A stretch of 64,000 nt of DNA. Source: Pseudomonas alcaligenes (GTDB lineage: Bacteria; Pseudomonadota; Gammaproteobacteria; Pseudomonadales; Pseudomonadaceae). The stretch spans positions 2,175,001 to 2,239,000 of the forward strand of contig NZ_CP154874.1 of assembly GCF_041729615.1 (NCBI RefSeq). Reading direction: 5' to 3'. The position numbers and the translations under genes were made by a program. Shown one piece after another: positions 16,333 to 25,213 of the stretch; positions within the stretch are counted from its first letter, which is position 1, and each line of letters opens with the position of its first letter. The notes beneath the pieces were generated by a model. That model searched no databases, was not told where the DNA came from, and saw nothing but the letters and a program-made list of their open reading frames with translations.

Positions 16333-17100
16333 TCAGATGCCCTGCTGCGCCGGCTGCAGGTCGGCGGCGCTCTCGTCCGCCGCCAGGCCGGCGCGCAGGG
16401 CGGCCAGCGCCGCCTGGTAGTAGGCCTTGCCGGCGGCGGACTGGGCGAAGCCGACGAACTCCTCCAGCTCCGGGTCGGACAGCTCGCGGTAGACGTGCAG
16501 CAGGGTGTTGTCGATATCCGCCTCGATCTGCTGCTGCAGACGCTCGCGCTGGCTCTGCACCAGCATCTGCGCCTGCTCGCCGCCGAACAGGCCGGGCACC
16601 ATCGAGCTGAGGCTGTCGGCGGCGACCCCGGCCAGGGCCAGGCTGACCTCGGCACCGGCGGCGGTGGCCGGCAGGGCCTGGGCCAGGTGGCGGATCAGCA
16701 GGCGCCGGGTGGCATCGGCCTCCACCCGCGGCAGGCCGTTGGCATGGGCGATCAGCTGGTCGCGGGCGGTGGCGCGGGTCTCCGCGGCGACGATGCGCCG
16801 CCCCAGCGGCGACTCGAAGAACTGCACGGCCGGACGCGGATCGGCCAGCTGCATGCGCAGCGCGGCCTGGGCGCGCTGCTCCATGGCCGCCGGCTCGAAG
16901 CGGCGGTTGCTGTTGTCCACCAGAGCCTGGTACACGGCCGGCGGCAGGCTGCCCTGGTAGCGCTGCTGGGCGGCCTTCAGCGCATCGGTGAAATGCGCGC
17001 GCTGCTGCGGCCAGCCGGCGCTCTGGTAGAGCCGGGCATGCTCGTCGGCGGCGAAGGCGAAGCTGCACAGCAGCATGAGGCAAGCAAAGAGGACACGCAT
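16333..17100 (-). CDS. Secreted DUF2059-like protein
   Basis: A 255-aa protein with a clear signal peptide (MRVLFACLMLLCSFAFA, cleavage before ADEH). The mature part is helical and repeats a pattern of short amphipathic units; ELEEFVGFAQSAAGKAYYQAA near residue 215-235 resembles the DUF2059 core (residues before a PxGxK-like turn). Function unknown; probably periplasmic. The start is well placed and the divergent oxygenase gene begins 63 bp away. Confidence 0.7.
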   Translation of the reverse strand: MRVLFACLMLLCSFAFAADEHARLYQSAGWPQQRAHFTDALKAAQQRYQGSLPPAVYQALVDNSNRRFEPAAMEQRAQAALRMQLADPRPAVQFFESPLGRRIVAAETRATARDQLIAHANGLPRVEADATRRLLIRHLAQALPATAAGAEVSLALAGVAADSLSSMVPGLFGGEQAQMLVQSQRERLQQQIEADIDNTLLHVYRELSDPELEEFVGFAQSAAGKAYYQAALAALRAGLAADESAADLQPAQQGI

Positions 17101-17163
17101 CGGGGACTCCTGTCTGAGGCCGCTATTCTAGGGGCGCGCGGGCCAGGCTGGTAGAATCCCGGC

Positions 17164-17772
17164 ATGCCCAACGAACAACTGCAGCGGCTTTTGCCGCAGA
17201 TCATCGAGGACCTGGCCAGCCGCGGCTGGTCGCGGCAGGACGCTTTCCTGCCTGCCACTCTGACCCACGAACTGGCCGAGGAGTGCCGCAGGCGCGCCCG
17301 CGAAGGCGCGCTGAACCCGGCCGGCACCGGCCGCGGCCAGGGCCTGGCGGTACGCGAAGGCGTGCGCGGCGACCATATCCAGTGGCTGGAGGCGGGCCAG
17401 GCCGAGGCCTGCGACCAGTACCTGGCGACCATGGACGCGCTGCGCCAGGCGCTCAACCGCGCCTTCTTCCTCGGCCTGGAGGACTACGAGAGCCACTTCG
17501 CCCTGTATCCGCCCGGCGCCTTCTACCAGAAGCACCTGGACCGCTTCCGCGACGACGACCGGCGCACGCTGTCGGCGGTGTTCTACCTCAACGCCGACTG
17601 GCAACCCGAGCAGGGCGGCGCCCTGCGCCTCTACCCAGAGGGCGGCGGCGAACTGGACGTGCTGCCGACGGCCGGCACCCTGGTGCTGTTCATGTCCGCC
17701 GAGCTGCCCCACGAGGTGCTGCCGGCGAGCCGCGAACGCCTGTCGCTGACCGGCTGGTTCCGCCGCCGCTAA
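17164..17772 (+). CDS. 2-oxoglutarate/Fe(II)-dependent oxygenase, prolyl-4-hydroxylase type
   Basis: A 202-aa protein with the iron-binding facial triad H-x-D...H: QKHLDRF near residue 120-126 and ELPHEVLP near 180, followed by the 2-oxoglutarate-binding RERLSLTGWF (Arg, Ser). YPPGAFYQKHLDRF is typical of the SM-20/EGL-9 and prolyl-hydroxylase group. It likely hydroxylates a protein or small molecule; in P. aeruginosa the group includes the EF-Tu prolyl hydroxylase, but family membership alone does not establish the target. The DUF523 gene follows after 18 bp on the same strand. Confidence 0.87.
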   Translation: MPNEQLQRLLPQIIEDLASRGWSRQDAFLPATLTHELAEECRRRAREGALNPAGTGRGQGLAVREGVRGDHIQWLEAGQAEACDQYLATMDALRQALNRAFFLGLEDYESHFALYPPGAFYQKHLDRFRDDDRRTLSAVFYLNADWQPEQGGALRLYPEGGGELDVLPTAGTLVLFMSAELPHEVLPASRERLSLTGWFRRR

Positions 17773-17790
17773 CGTCCCCGGGAGGACTGC

Positions 17791-18291
17791 ATGATGGAGA
17801 AACTGCTGGTCAGCCGCTGCCTGCTCGGCCACCGGGTGCGCTACGACGGCGGCGCCCACGGCCCCTATGACCTGCTGCAGCGCTGGCAGGACGAGGGCCG
17901 CATCGTGCCCCTGTGCCCGGAGGTGGCCGGCGGCCTGCCGACCCCGCGCGCGCCGGCGGAGATTCCTGGCGGCCAGGGCGGCCAGGTGCTGGACGGCGCA
18001 CGGCCGGTGCTGACCGACGACGGCGAGGACGTCACCGCCGCCTTCGTCGCCGGCGCCGGGATCGCCCTGCAGCTGGTGCGCCAGCATGGCCTGCGGGTCG
18101 CCGTGCTCAAGGCGCGCAGTCCGTCCTGCGGCAATACGCAGAACTACGACGGCAGTTTCAGCGGCACCCTGGTCGCCGGCGAGGGCGTCACCGCCGCCCT
18201 GCTCAGGCGCCATGGGGTGAAGGTGTTCAACGAGTCCGAGCTGACCGCGGCCGCCGCCGAGCTGGCGCGCCTGGAGCGTGGCGGCGACTGA
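17791..18291 (+). CDS. DUF523 family protein
   Basis: A 166-aa protein with the DUF523/YbbK features: LVSRCLLGHRVRYDGG at the N-terminus, VPLCPEVAGGLPTPR around residues 40-55, and LKARSPSCGN near residue 110, giving three conserved cysteines. Function is unknown in the family. Starts at 17791 and 17794 (Met-Met) are equally possible; GGGAGG lies upstream. Probably co-transcribed with the preceding oxygenase gene. Confidence 0.85.
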   Translation: MMEKLLVSRCLLGHRVRYDGGAHGPYDLLQRWQDEGRIVPLCPEVAGGLPTPRAPAEIPGGQGGQVLDGARPVLTDDGEDVTAAFVAGAGIALQLVRQHGLRVAVLKARSPSCGNTQNYDGSFSGTLVAGEGVTAALLRRHGVKVFNESELTAAAAELARLERGGD

Positions 18292-18343
18292 ACCGCGCGC
18301 GCCTGCCGTGGTCGTTATCGAGTCACTTCAGCAGGAGCGCATC

Positions 18344-18778
18344 ATGTCCCAGACTTTTCGCACACTCGCCCTGGCCGGCTTGCTGGCCGGCCTGCCGCTG
18401 CTCGCCAGCGCCGAGATACCGCGCAGCCCGGCCCCGGAGGGGGCGCGGGTGTACTTCATCGAACCGGCCGACGGCGCCACCGTGGCGCGGACCTTCAGCG
18501 TCAAGTTCGGCCTCGCCGGCATGGGCGTGGCACCGGCCGGGGTCGACCTGCCCGGCACCGGCCACCACCACCTGCTGGTGGACCTCGCCGAGGCGCCGGC
18601 GATGGATCAGCCGCTGCCCGCCAGCGAGCAGGTGCTGCATTTCGGCAAGGGCCAGACCGAGACCGAGCTGACCCTGCCACCGGGTACCCACAGCCTGCAG
18701 CTGCTGGTCGGCGACAAGAACCACGTGCCGCTGCAGCCGCCGGTGATCTCCGAGCGAATCACCGTCACCGTGCAGTAG
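18344..18778 (+). CDS. DUF4399 family periplasmic protein
   Basis: A 144-aa protein with a signal peptide ending in LLASA-EIPRS, then a beta-rich domain containing VYFIEPADGATV, GTGHHHLLVD and a C-terminal GTHSLQLLVGDKNHVP, the layout of DUF4399. The double/triple His in GHHHLLVD suggests metal contact, unproven. The ATG at 18344 has AGGAG just upstream; the longer frame overlaps the previous gene. Its 3' end overlaps the convergent acylase gene by 14 bp. Confidence 0.85.
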   Translation: MSQTFRTLALAGLLAGLPLLASAEIPRSPAPEGARVYFIEPADGATVARTFSVKFGLAGMGVAPAGVDLPGTGHHHLLVDLAEAPAMDQPLPASEQVLHFGKGQTETELTLPPGTHSLQLLVGDKNHVPLQPPVISERITVTVQ

Positions 18779-21146
18779 CGGGCACCAGCAGCAGCTCGCT
18801 GCGCGTGTTCGCCGCCACGTCGGCCTCGGCCAGGCGCATCGGCACGTAGTCACCACGCATGTAGGCCTCGGCCTGGTCGGCGTAGTGCTCGTCGAAGAGC
18901 ACCCCGCTCTGCCCCACCGGGTTGATGCCCAGGCTCCTGCCGGCGTCGGCCAGGTCGATCAGGCGCCGGGTCGAGGGGCCGTAGACCACGTCCCAGGGCG
19001 CCGGGCCGACCCGGTGCGAGAGGTTGTTGGGCGTCTCGTGGCCACCCGGCGCGGCGAAGGGGCCGACGTTGAACAGGCGATCCAGCGGCTTCTGCTGGCC
19101 CAGTGGATGTCCGTGGGTCAGCTGGTGCGCCTTGCCCCAGAGCCAGGCCGAGCTGTCGTCGCCCAGCTGCTGGCGCAGGTGCTCCAGGGTGCCCTGCCAG
19201 GCATTCGCCACCACCTCGGCACGGCCCTCGCGGGCCTCGGTGGCGCGCACATCCCACCAGGGCGAATCGGCATCGGCGGCCAGGCGCGGCAGGGCGCTGT
19301 CGAGCACGCGGGTGTAGAGCAGGCTGGCGAAGAAGTCGTCGCCCAGCTCGTCGTGCAGGGCGCCACGGGCCAGTTCATAGAGGAACTGGTTGAACAGGCT
19401 GGCGGCCACCGAGTCGAGGCGGTGGTCGCCGTCCCAGGCGGCCAGCCGCTCGACCAGCTCGCGCTCGCCGGCATCGCGCGCGGCGCCACGCAGGTCCGCC
19501 AGCAGCGGCGCCAGCAGGCGCGGGCCGTAGCCGGTACCGCTGTCCAGCTGCAGTGCCTGGCTGTTGGCCAGGTCCCACTTCACCGCCGGGTCGCGCAGGC
19601 GCTCGTCCAGGCGCCGGGCACGGTCGGCCAGGTTGTAGTAGCCGGGTACCTCCAGGGCGTTGCGCGGCTGGTGGTTGGCCGAGAGGATGTAGCCGCGCGG
19701 CGGATTCTCTTCCTGCGGGTTGGCGGTGAAGGGGTGGAAGCCGGGCTTGTCGGCTTCGCCGCTGGCGCCGTCGAGGATGAAGCTCGGATTGACCCCGGCC
19801 GGGCGCTGCGGCAGCTTGGCCGCGGCCCACCAGCCGATGTCGCCGGCGGCGTTGGCCCACACCACGTTGAGGCCGGGGGCGTGGATCTTCGCCGCGGCGG
19901 CGCGGGCCTTGTCCAGGGTGTCGGCACGGCCCAGCTGGTAGAAGGCCTCGAGGATCGGGTTGTCGGTCTCCAGAAAGGCCCACCACAGGGCGATCGGCGT
20001 CTGCCCGGCGGCCGGCGCCAGCGCGTCGTTGACGATCGGCCCGTGCGGCGAGCGGCGCAGGCTCAGGCGCACGTCGGCGCCGCCCTTGACCCTGATCACC
20101 TCCTCGCTGCGCTGCAGCTCGACCCAGCGCCCCCGGTACCAGACCTGCTCGGGGTTGTCCGGGTTGAGCTTCTCGGCGATCAGGTCGAGGTCGTCGTTCT
20201 GGAACATGGTGATGCTCCAGGCGAAGTCGCGGTTGAAGCCCAGCGAGGCGGTCGGGTTGAGCGCCTGGAAGTGGCCATACAGGTCGAAGCCCGGAGCGCT
20301 CAGCTGCGCCTCGTACCACACCGCCGGCACGGCGAAGCGGATATGCGGGTCGCCGGCCAGCAGCGGCTTGCCGCTGGCGGTGCGGCTGCCGGCCACGGCC
20401 CAGGCGTTGCTGCCCTCGAACTGCGGCAGGCCGGCCTGGCGAAACGCCTCGTGGCTGACCCGGGCCAGTGCGCCGAGGTCCTGCCAGTCGCCGGCGGCCA
20501 GCGCCGGGGCGATCACTCCCTGCGGCTGCCAGTCGAGATCGAATATCCCGAGGTACTCGGCGCCCAGCTGGTCGCGCACCCGGGTCAGCACCGGCTCGGT
20601 GCGGAACGCGGCGGCGAAGCTGTAGGCCATGTAGCCGGCCACGGCCAGGGTGTCCTCGACGCGGAAGTCGCGCGGGGGGATGCCCAGCAGGTCGAACTCC
20701 AGCGGCCGCGGATGGCTGGCCTGGTACTGGTTGATGCCGTCCAGGTAGGCCTCCAGGGCCTGCCAGGCCGGTCCACTGCGCTCGGCCCGCTGCACGTACT
20801 GGCGCGCATGCTCGGCCAGGCGCAGGGTACGGAACAGGCGGTCGCTGGGCAGCAGCTTGTCACCCAGCACCTCGGCCAGCTCGCCGTTGGCCAGGCGCCG
20901 CAGCATCTCCATCTGGAACAGGCGGTCCTGTGCCTGCACATAGCCGAGGGCGCGGTACAGGTCGGCCTCGTTCTGCGCGCGGATGTGCGGCACGCCACGC
21001 TCGTCGTAGCGCACCGAGACCGGGGCGGCGAGGCCGGCGAGGGCCAGCTGGCCATCGCGTTGCGGCTGCTTGCCGGCCAGGTACCAGGCGCCGGCGCCAG
21101 TGAGGGTGGCGAGCGCCACGGCGAGCAGGGTGAGGCTGCGTTTCAT
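18765..21146 (-). CDS. hacB: Penicillin acylase-family amidase, HacB-like
   Basis: A 793-aa N-terminal-nucleophile hydrolase precursor with an N-terminal signal/anchor (residues about 4-20). The autoprocessing site is visible in PQFEG-SNAWAV: the Ser after Gly becomes the new N-terminus of the beta chain (near residue 260). Such enzymes hydrolyse amide bonds, including acyl-homoserine lactones. Length and gene neighbourhood (close to serA) fit P. aeruginosa PA0305/HacB, but AHL acylase activity is not proven by sequence. The ATG at 21146 was chosen for its signal peptide. It is divergent from an AraC regulator 94 bp away. Confidence 0.82.
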   Translation of the reverse strand: MKRSLTLLAVALATLTGAGAWYLAGKQPQRDGQLALAGLAAPVSVRYDERGVPHIRAQNEADLYRALGYVQAQDRLFQMEMLRRLANGELAEVLGDKLLPSDRLFRTLRLAEHARQYVQRAERSGPAWQALEAYLDGINQYQASHPRPLEFDLLGIPPRDFRVEDTLAVAGYMAYSFAAAFRTEPVLTRVRDQLGAEYLGIFDLDWQPQGVIAPALAAGDWQDLGALARVSHEAFRQAGLPQFEGSNAWAVAGSRTASGKPLLAGDPHIRFAVPAVWYEAQLSAPGFDLYGHFQALNPTASLGFNRDFAWSITMFQNDDLDLIAEKLNPDNPEQVWYRGRWVELQRSEEVIRVKGGADVRLSLRRSPHGPIVNDALAPAAGQTPIALWWAFLETDNPILEAFYQLGRADTLDKARAAAAKIHAPGLNVVWANAAGDIGWWAAAKLPQRPAGVNPSFILDGASGEADKPGFHPFTANPQEENPPRGYILSANHQPRNALEVPGYYNLADRARRLDERLRDPAVKWDLANSQALQLDSGTGYGPRLLAPLLADLRGAARDAGERELVERLAAWDGDHRLDSVAASLFNQFLYELARGALHDELGDDFFASLLYTRVLDSALPRLAADADSPWWDVRATEAREGRAEVVANAWQGTLEHLRQQLGDDSSAWLWGKAHQLTHGHPLGQQKPLDRLFNVGPFAAPGGHETPNNLSHRVGPAPWDVVYGPSTRRLIDLADAGRSLGINPVGQSGVLFDEHYADQAEAYMRGDYVPMRLAEADVAANTRSELLLVPATAR

Positions 21147-21240
21147 CGGGGAGTTCCTTGTCGTTATGGCGTCGATTGTGCGCAGCCGAGGCGGCCGTCG
21201 CATTGACCGAAAAACCGCCAGCGGCAAATATCTGGTCACC

Positions 21241-22260
21241 ATGACCTCATCCGCCGACCTGCCGCTGACCCACTCCGCCACCCTGCGCCTGCTGCTGTAC
21301 GAGGCGCTGGATGCGCTCGGCTTCGAGCCGGGGGAGATCTACCGGCGCGCCTTCCGCGACATCCCGCTGGGCCCGCCGAGCAGCGCGGCGCGCGAGCCCC
21401 ACGACCTGGCGCCGCCGTTCTGGCAGGCGCTGCCGCGGCTGACCGGCGACCCCGACATCGGCCTGCATCTGGGCGAGCGCATGCAGCCACGGCCGCTGGA
21501 TGTGGTCAGTTACCTGCAGCTGGCCAGCCGCGACCTGCGCGAGGCGCTGCAGGTGTTCGTGCGCTACCAGCACATCATTTCCGGCGGTTTCGCCGCGGCG
21601 CTGCAGGTGCAGGGCGAGCGCGCGCGGCTGATCATCGACCTCAACTACCTGGGGCACGGCTCGCTGCGCCAGCAGATGGAGTGCCTGGCGGTGCTGTTCG
21701 GCAAGCACCTGGCGCAGCTGTGCGGCCAGCCGGTGCCACTGCTCGGCCTGAGCCTGCGCCACAGCGCGCCGCGGCGGCTGCACGAGCATCGCCGGCTGTT
21801 CGGCCTGACCCCGTGCTTCGACGCCGAGCACGATGCCCTGGAGTTCCCGGCGGCGCTCCTCGACAGGCCGTCGCGCAATGCCGCACCGGCGATCTTCGCC
21901 GTGCTGCGCCGGCACGCCGACGAGCAGCTGACCGAGCTGGCCGGCAACTCGCTGGTCAACCGGGTGCGCTACTGGCAGGCCGGCCAGCTGGGCAGCGGAC
22001 GCTGCGATCTGGCCGCTTGCGCACAGGCGCTGGGCAGCACGCCGGCGGCCCTGCAGCGCGGCCTGCTGGCGCGTGGCACGGGCTTTCGCCCGCTGCTCGA
22101 GGAGTTGCGCCGGCAGCGTTCGCTGACCCTGCTGGGCGAGGGCCGCGGCATCCGCGAGGTGGCCAGGGCCTGCGGCTTCGCCGAGCTGTCGCCCTTCTAC
22201 CGCGCGTTCCGTCGCTGGTGGGGCTGCACCCCGGCACAGTGGCAGGCGCGCCGGGGCTGA
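21241..22260 (+). CDS. AraC-family transcriptional regulator
   Basis: A 339-aa regulator. The N-terminal ~200 residues match the Arabinose_bd-type domain of the OruR/ArgR-like subgroup (DPDIGLHLGERMQPRPLDVV), and the C-terminal ~100 residues form the two-HTH AraC domain, ending ELSPFYRAFRRWWGCTPAQW. It lies head-to-head with the hacB-like gene, so it may control it. No strong Shine-Dalgarno sequence stands before the ATG. Confidence 0.85.
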   Translation: MTSSADLPLTHSATLRLLLYEALDALGFEPGEIYRRAFRDIPLGPPSSAAREPHDLAPPFWQALPRLTGDPDIGLHLGERMQPRPLDVVSYLQLASRDLREALQVFVRYQHIISGGFAAALQVQGERARLIIDLNYLGHGSLRQQMECLAVLFGKHLAQLCGQPVPLLGLSLRHSAPRRLHEHRRLFGLTPCFDAEHDALEFPAALLDRPSRNAAPAIFAVLRRHADEQLTELAGNSLVNRVRYWQAGQLGSGRCDLAACAQALGSTPAALQRGLLARGTGFRPLLEELRRQRSLTLLGEGRGIREVARACGFAELSPFYRAFRRWWGCTPAQWQARRG

Positions 22261-22266
22261 AACGCA

Positions 22267-22290
22267 AAAGGGAGGCCGAGGCCTCCCTTT
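22267..22290 (+). terminator. Intrinsic terminator after the AraC gene
   Basis: A perfect 11-bp inverted repeat (AAAGGGAGGCC and its complement) with a 2-base centre, ending in CCCTTT, begins 6 bp after the araC-type stop codon. The T-run is short. A second hairpin (9-bp arms at 22306-22314 and 22328-22336) lies between it and the serA stop, and may serve serA from the other side. Confidence 0.65.
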
Positions 22291-22346
22291 CGATTCATCC
22301 CCAAACAGCGCTACAGCGTGTCGCGCAGTAGCGCTGCGGGCTGTTT

Positions 22347-23576
22347 TTAGAACAGCACGCGGCTGCGGATGGTGCCGGTGACGTGCTGCAGCTTCTCCAG
22401 CGCCAGGTCGGAGTACTCGGCGTCGACGTCGATCACCACGTAGCCGACCTTGTCGTTGGTCTGCAGGAACTGGCCGGAGATGTTGATGCCGTTGTCGGCG
22501 AACACCTTGTTGATCTCGCTCATCACGCCCGGCACGTTCTGGTGGATGTGCAGCAGGCGGTGCTTGCCCGGGTGCGCCGGCAGGGCGACTTCCGGGAAGT
22601 TCACGGAGGACACCGAAGTACCGTTGTCGCTGTACTTGACCAGCTTCTCGGCCACTTCCAGGCCGATGTTGGCCTGCGCCTCGGCGGTGGAGCCGCCGAT
22701 GTGCGGGGTCAGGATCACGCGATCCAGGCCGCGCAGCGGGCTCTCGAACTCTTCGTCGTTGGACTTGGGCTCGACCGGGAACACGTCGATGGCGGCGCCG
22801 ATCAGGTGCTCGTCCTTGATCGCCTGGGCCAGGTGGTCCAGCTCGACCACGGTGCCGCGGGCGGCGTTGATCAGGATGCCGCCCTTCTTCATGGCGCGAA
22901 TTTCCTTCTCGCCGATCATCCACTGGGTGGACGGCAGCTCCGGTACGTGCAGCGACACGATGTCGCACAGGCCCAGCAGCTCGTGCAGGTTGCCGATCTG
23001 GGTGGCGTTGCCCAGCGGCAGCTTGGTCACGGTGTCGTAGAAGAACACCTGCATGCCCAGGGCCTCGGCCAGCACCGAGAGCTGGGTGCCGATCGAGCCG
23101 TAGCCGACGATGCCGAGCTTCTTGCCGCGGATCTCGAAGGAGTTGGCCGCCGACTTGATCCAGCCGCCGCGGTGGCAGGAGGCGTTCTTCTCGGGGATGC
23201 CGCGCAGCAGCAGGATGGCCTCGGCCAGCACCAGCTCGGCCACCGAGCGGGTGTTGGAATAGGGCGCGTTGAACACGGCGATGCCGCGCTCGCGGGCGGC
23301 GTCCAGGTCGACCTGGTTGGTACCGATGCAGAAGCAGCCGACGGCGACCAGCTTCTTGGCGCAGTCGAAGACCTCGGCGGTCAGCTGGGTGCGCGAGCGG
23401 ATGCCGACGAAGTGGGCATCGGCGATCTTCTCTTTCAGCTCGTCGCCGGACAGCGCGCCCTTGAGGTACTCGATGTTGGTGTAGCCAGCGGCCTTCAGGG
23501 TGTCGACGGCGTTCTGGTGCACGCCTTCCAGCAGAAGGAACTTGATCTTGCTCTTGTCGAGAGAGGTCTTGCTCAT
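22347..23576 (-). CDS. serA: D-3-phosphoglycerate dehydrogenase
   Basis: A 409-aa enzyme catalysing the first step of serine synthesis, oxidation of 3-phosphoglycerate; it also reduces 2-oxoglutarate to D-2-hydroxyglutarate. It shows the NAD-binding GYGSIGTQLSVLAEALGM region, active-site Arg, Glu and His (the His in LTPHIGGSTAEAQ), and a C-terminal ACT domain beginning near residue 340 (HIHQNVPGVMSEINKVF). It is divergent from the D-2-hydroxyglutarate dehydrogenase gene, which recycles the by-product; that coupling is known in Pseudomonas. Confidence 0.96.
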   Translation of the reverse strand: MSKTSLDKSKIKFLLLEGVHQNAVDTLKAAGYTNIEYLKGALSGDELKEKIADAHFVGIRSRTQLTAEVFDCAKKLVAVGCFCIGTNQVDLDAARERGIAVFNAPYSNTRSVAELVLAEAILLLRGIPEKNASCHRGGWIKSAANSFEIRGKKLGIVGYGSIGTQLSVLAEALGMQVFFYDTVTKLPLGNATQIGNLHELLGLCDIVSLHVPELPSTQWMIGEKEIRAMKKGGILINAARGTVVELDHLAQAIKDEHLIGAAIDVFPVEPKSNDEEFESPLRGLDRVILTPHIGGSTAEAQANIGLEVAEKLVKYSDNGTSVSSVNFPEVALPAHPGKHRLLHIHQNVPGVMSEINKVFADNGINISGQFLQTNDKVGYVVIDVDAEYSDLALEKLQHVTGTIRSRVLF

Positions 23577-23663
23577 CGGAGTACCTGTGGTCCCACAAAA
23601 AGTGTCAGGAAAGCGGCCGCGGCCGGGCCCGCGGATCGGCTCGGGGGCACGATTGGCGGGGTG

Positions 23664-23679
23664 CGTATGCTAGCATACG
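23664..23679. promoter_or_regulatory. 16-bp perfect palindrome in the serA/D2HGDH divergent promoter region
   Basis: CGTATGCTAGCATACG is a perfect palindrome, flanked by GGGG and CCCC at matching distances (23658-23685). It sits between the two divergent genes, 73 bp before the dehydrogenase ATG. The size and symmetry fit a dimeric repressor operator; the regulator is not known from this window. Confidence 0.55.
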
Positions 23680-23752
23680 AGCCCCGCGAAACGCCCACCC
23701 CTGACCGATGAAGCGTTCTCAGGGTGACCATGAATCGTTTGAGAGTTCCCAG

Positions 23753-25147
23753 ATGACCAATCCTGCCCTGATCGACGAGCTGAAGACCCTGGTGGAGCCC
23801 GGCAAGGTGCTGACCGATGCCGATTCCCTCAACGCCTACGGCAAGGATTGGACCAAGCACTTCGCCCCGGCGCCGTCCGCCATCGTCTTCCCCAAGACCA
23901 TCGAGCAGGTGCAGGCCATCGTGCGCTGGGCCAACGCCCACAAGGTCGCCCTGGTGCCCTCCGGCGGCCGCACCGGCCTGTCCGCCGCCGCCGTGGCGGC
24001 CAACGGCGAGGTGGTGGTGGCGTTCGACTACATGAACCAGATCCTCGCCTTCAACGAGTACGACCGCACCGTGGTGTGCCAGCCGGGCGTGGTGACCAAG
24101 CAGCTGCAGCTGTTCGCCGAGGACAAGGGCCTGTACTACCCGGTGGACTTCGCCTCCTCCGGCTCCAGCCAGCTGGGCGGCAACATCGGCACCAATGCCG
24201 GCGGCATCAAGGTGATCCGCTACGGCATGACCCGCAACTGGGTGGCCGGCCTCAAGGTGGTCACCGGCACCGGCGAGCTGCTGGAGCTGAACCGCGACCT
24301 GATCAAGAACGCCACCGGCTACGACATGCGCCAGCTGTTCATCGGCGCCGAAGGCACCCTGGGCTTCGTCGTGGAAGCCACCATGCGCCTGGAGCGCGCG
24401 CCGAAGAATCTCACCGCGATGGTCCTCGGCACCCCGGACTTCGACTCGATCATGCCGGTGCTGCACGCCTTCCAGGGCAAGCTGGACCTGACCGCCTTCG
24501 AGTTCTTCTCCGACAAGGCGCTGGCCAAGATCCTGGCCCGCGGCGACGTGCCGCCGGCCTTCGACACCGACTGCCCGTTCTACGCCCTGCTGGAGTTCGA
24601 GGCGACCACCGAGGAAGTGGCCAACCAGGCCCTGGAGACCTTCGAGCACTGCGTCGAGCAGGGCTGGGTGCTGGACGGCGTGATGAGCCAGAGCCAGCAG
24701 CAGCTGGAGAACCTGTGGAAGCTGCGCGAGTACATCTCCGAGACCATCAGCCACTGGACCCCGTACAAGAACGACATCTCGGTCACCGTCGGCCAGGTGC
24801 CGGCCTTCCTGCACGACATCGACCGCATTGTCGGGGAGAACTACCCAGACTTCGAGGTGATCTGGTTCGGCCATATCGGCGACGGCAACCTGCACCTGAA
24901 TATCCTCAAGCCGGAGAACCTGTCCAAGGACGAGTTCTTCGCCAAGTGCGCGATCGTCAACCAGTGGGTGTTCGAGACCGTACAGAAGTACAACGGCTCC
25001 ATCTCCGCCGAGCACGGCGTGGGCATGACCAAGCGCGACTACCTGCACTACAGCCGCTCGGAAGCGGAGATCGGCTACATGAAGGCGATCAAGGCGGTGT
25101 TCGACCCGAACGGCATCATGAATCCTGGGAAAATTTTCCCCGTCTGA
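23753..25147 (+). CDS. FAD-binding D-2-hydroxyglutarate dehydrogenase
   Basis: A 464-aa flavoprotein of the FAD-linked oxidase C family. The PCMH FAD-binding part has PSGGRTGLSAAAV and SGSSQLGGNIGTNAGG; the C-terminal part has the metal-binding FGHIGDGNLHLNI and SAEHGVGMTKR. In pseudomonads the enzyme next to serA oxidises D-2-hydroxyglutarate back to 2-oxoglutarate and so pulls the SerA reaction; electrons go to the respiratory chain through ETF. The ATG at 23753 was chosen as the start of the conserved N-terminus. An alternative is a glycolate/D-lactate dehydrogenase, less likely given the context. Confidence 0.88.
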   Translation: MTNPALIDELKTLVEPGKVLTDADSLNAYGKDWTKHFAPAPSAIVFPKTIEQVQAIVRWANAHKVALVPSGGRTGLSAAAVAANGEVVVAFDYMNQILAFNEYDRTVVCQPGVVTKQLQLFAEDKGLYYPVDFASSGSSQLGGNIGTNAGGIKVIRYGMTRNWVAGLKVVTGTGELLELNRDLIKNATGYDMRQLFIGAEGTLGFVVEATMRLERAPKNLTAMVLGTPDFDSIMPVLHAFQGKLDLTAFEFFSDKALAKILARGDVPPAFDTDCPFYALLEFEATTEEVANQALETFEHCVEQGWVLDGVMSQSQQQLENLWKLREYISETISHWTPYKNDISVTVGQVPAFLHDIDRIVGENYPDFEVIWFGHIGDGNLHLNILKPENLSKDEFFAKCAIVNQWVFETVQKYNGSISAEHGVGMTKRDYLHYSRSEAEIGYMKAIKAVFDPNGIMNPGKIFPV

Positions 25148-25150
25148 ATC

Positions 25151-25203
25151 CGTAGGGCGGGTGAAACCCGCCAGGACAGCTTGCGGGTTTCACCCGCCCT
25201 ACG
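25151..25203. repeat. Inverted repeat with 21-bp perfect arms
   Basis: The arms at 25151-25171 and 25183-25203 are exact reverse complements, separated by 11 bases. The arm begins CGTAGGGCGGGTGAAACCCG, a type of intergenic repeat common in Pseudomonas genomes as I recall. It begins 4 bp after the dehydrogenase stop and ends next to the ribosome binding site of the following gene, so it can form a strong hairpin in the shared mRNA. Confidence 0.85.
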
Positions 25204-25213
25204 AGGCATGAGC

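Noticed and set aside
18885..21206. A 773-codon open frame on the strand opposite hacB
   Set aside because: It lies fully over a gene with clear family motifs. The translation is rich in Val, Gly, Gln and Arg with no domain, typical of an antisense frame in GC-rich DNA. The same applies to long frames opposite serA, the alpha/beta hydrolase, algC, ilvA and the peptide-binding protein gene.
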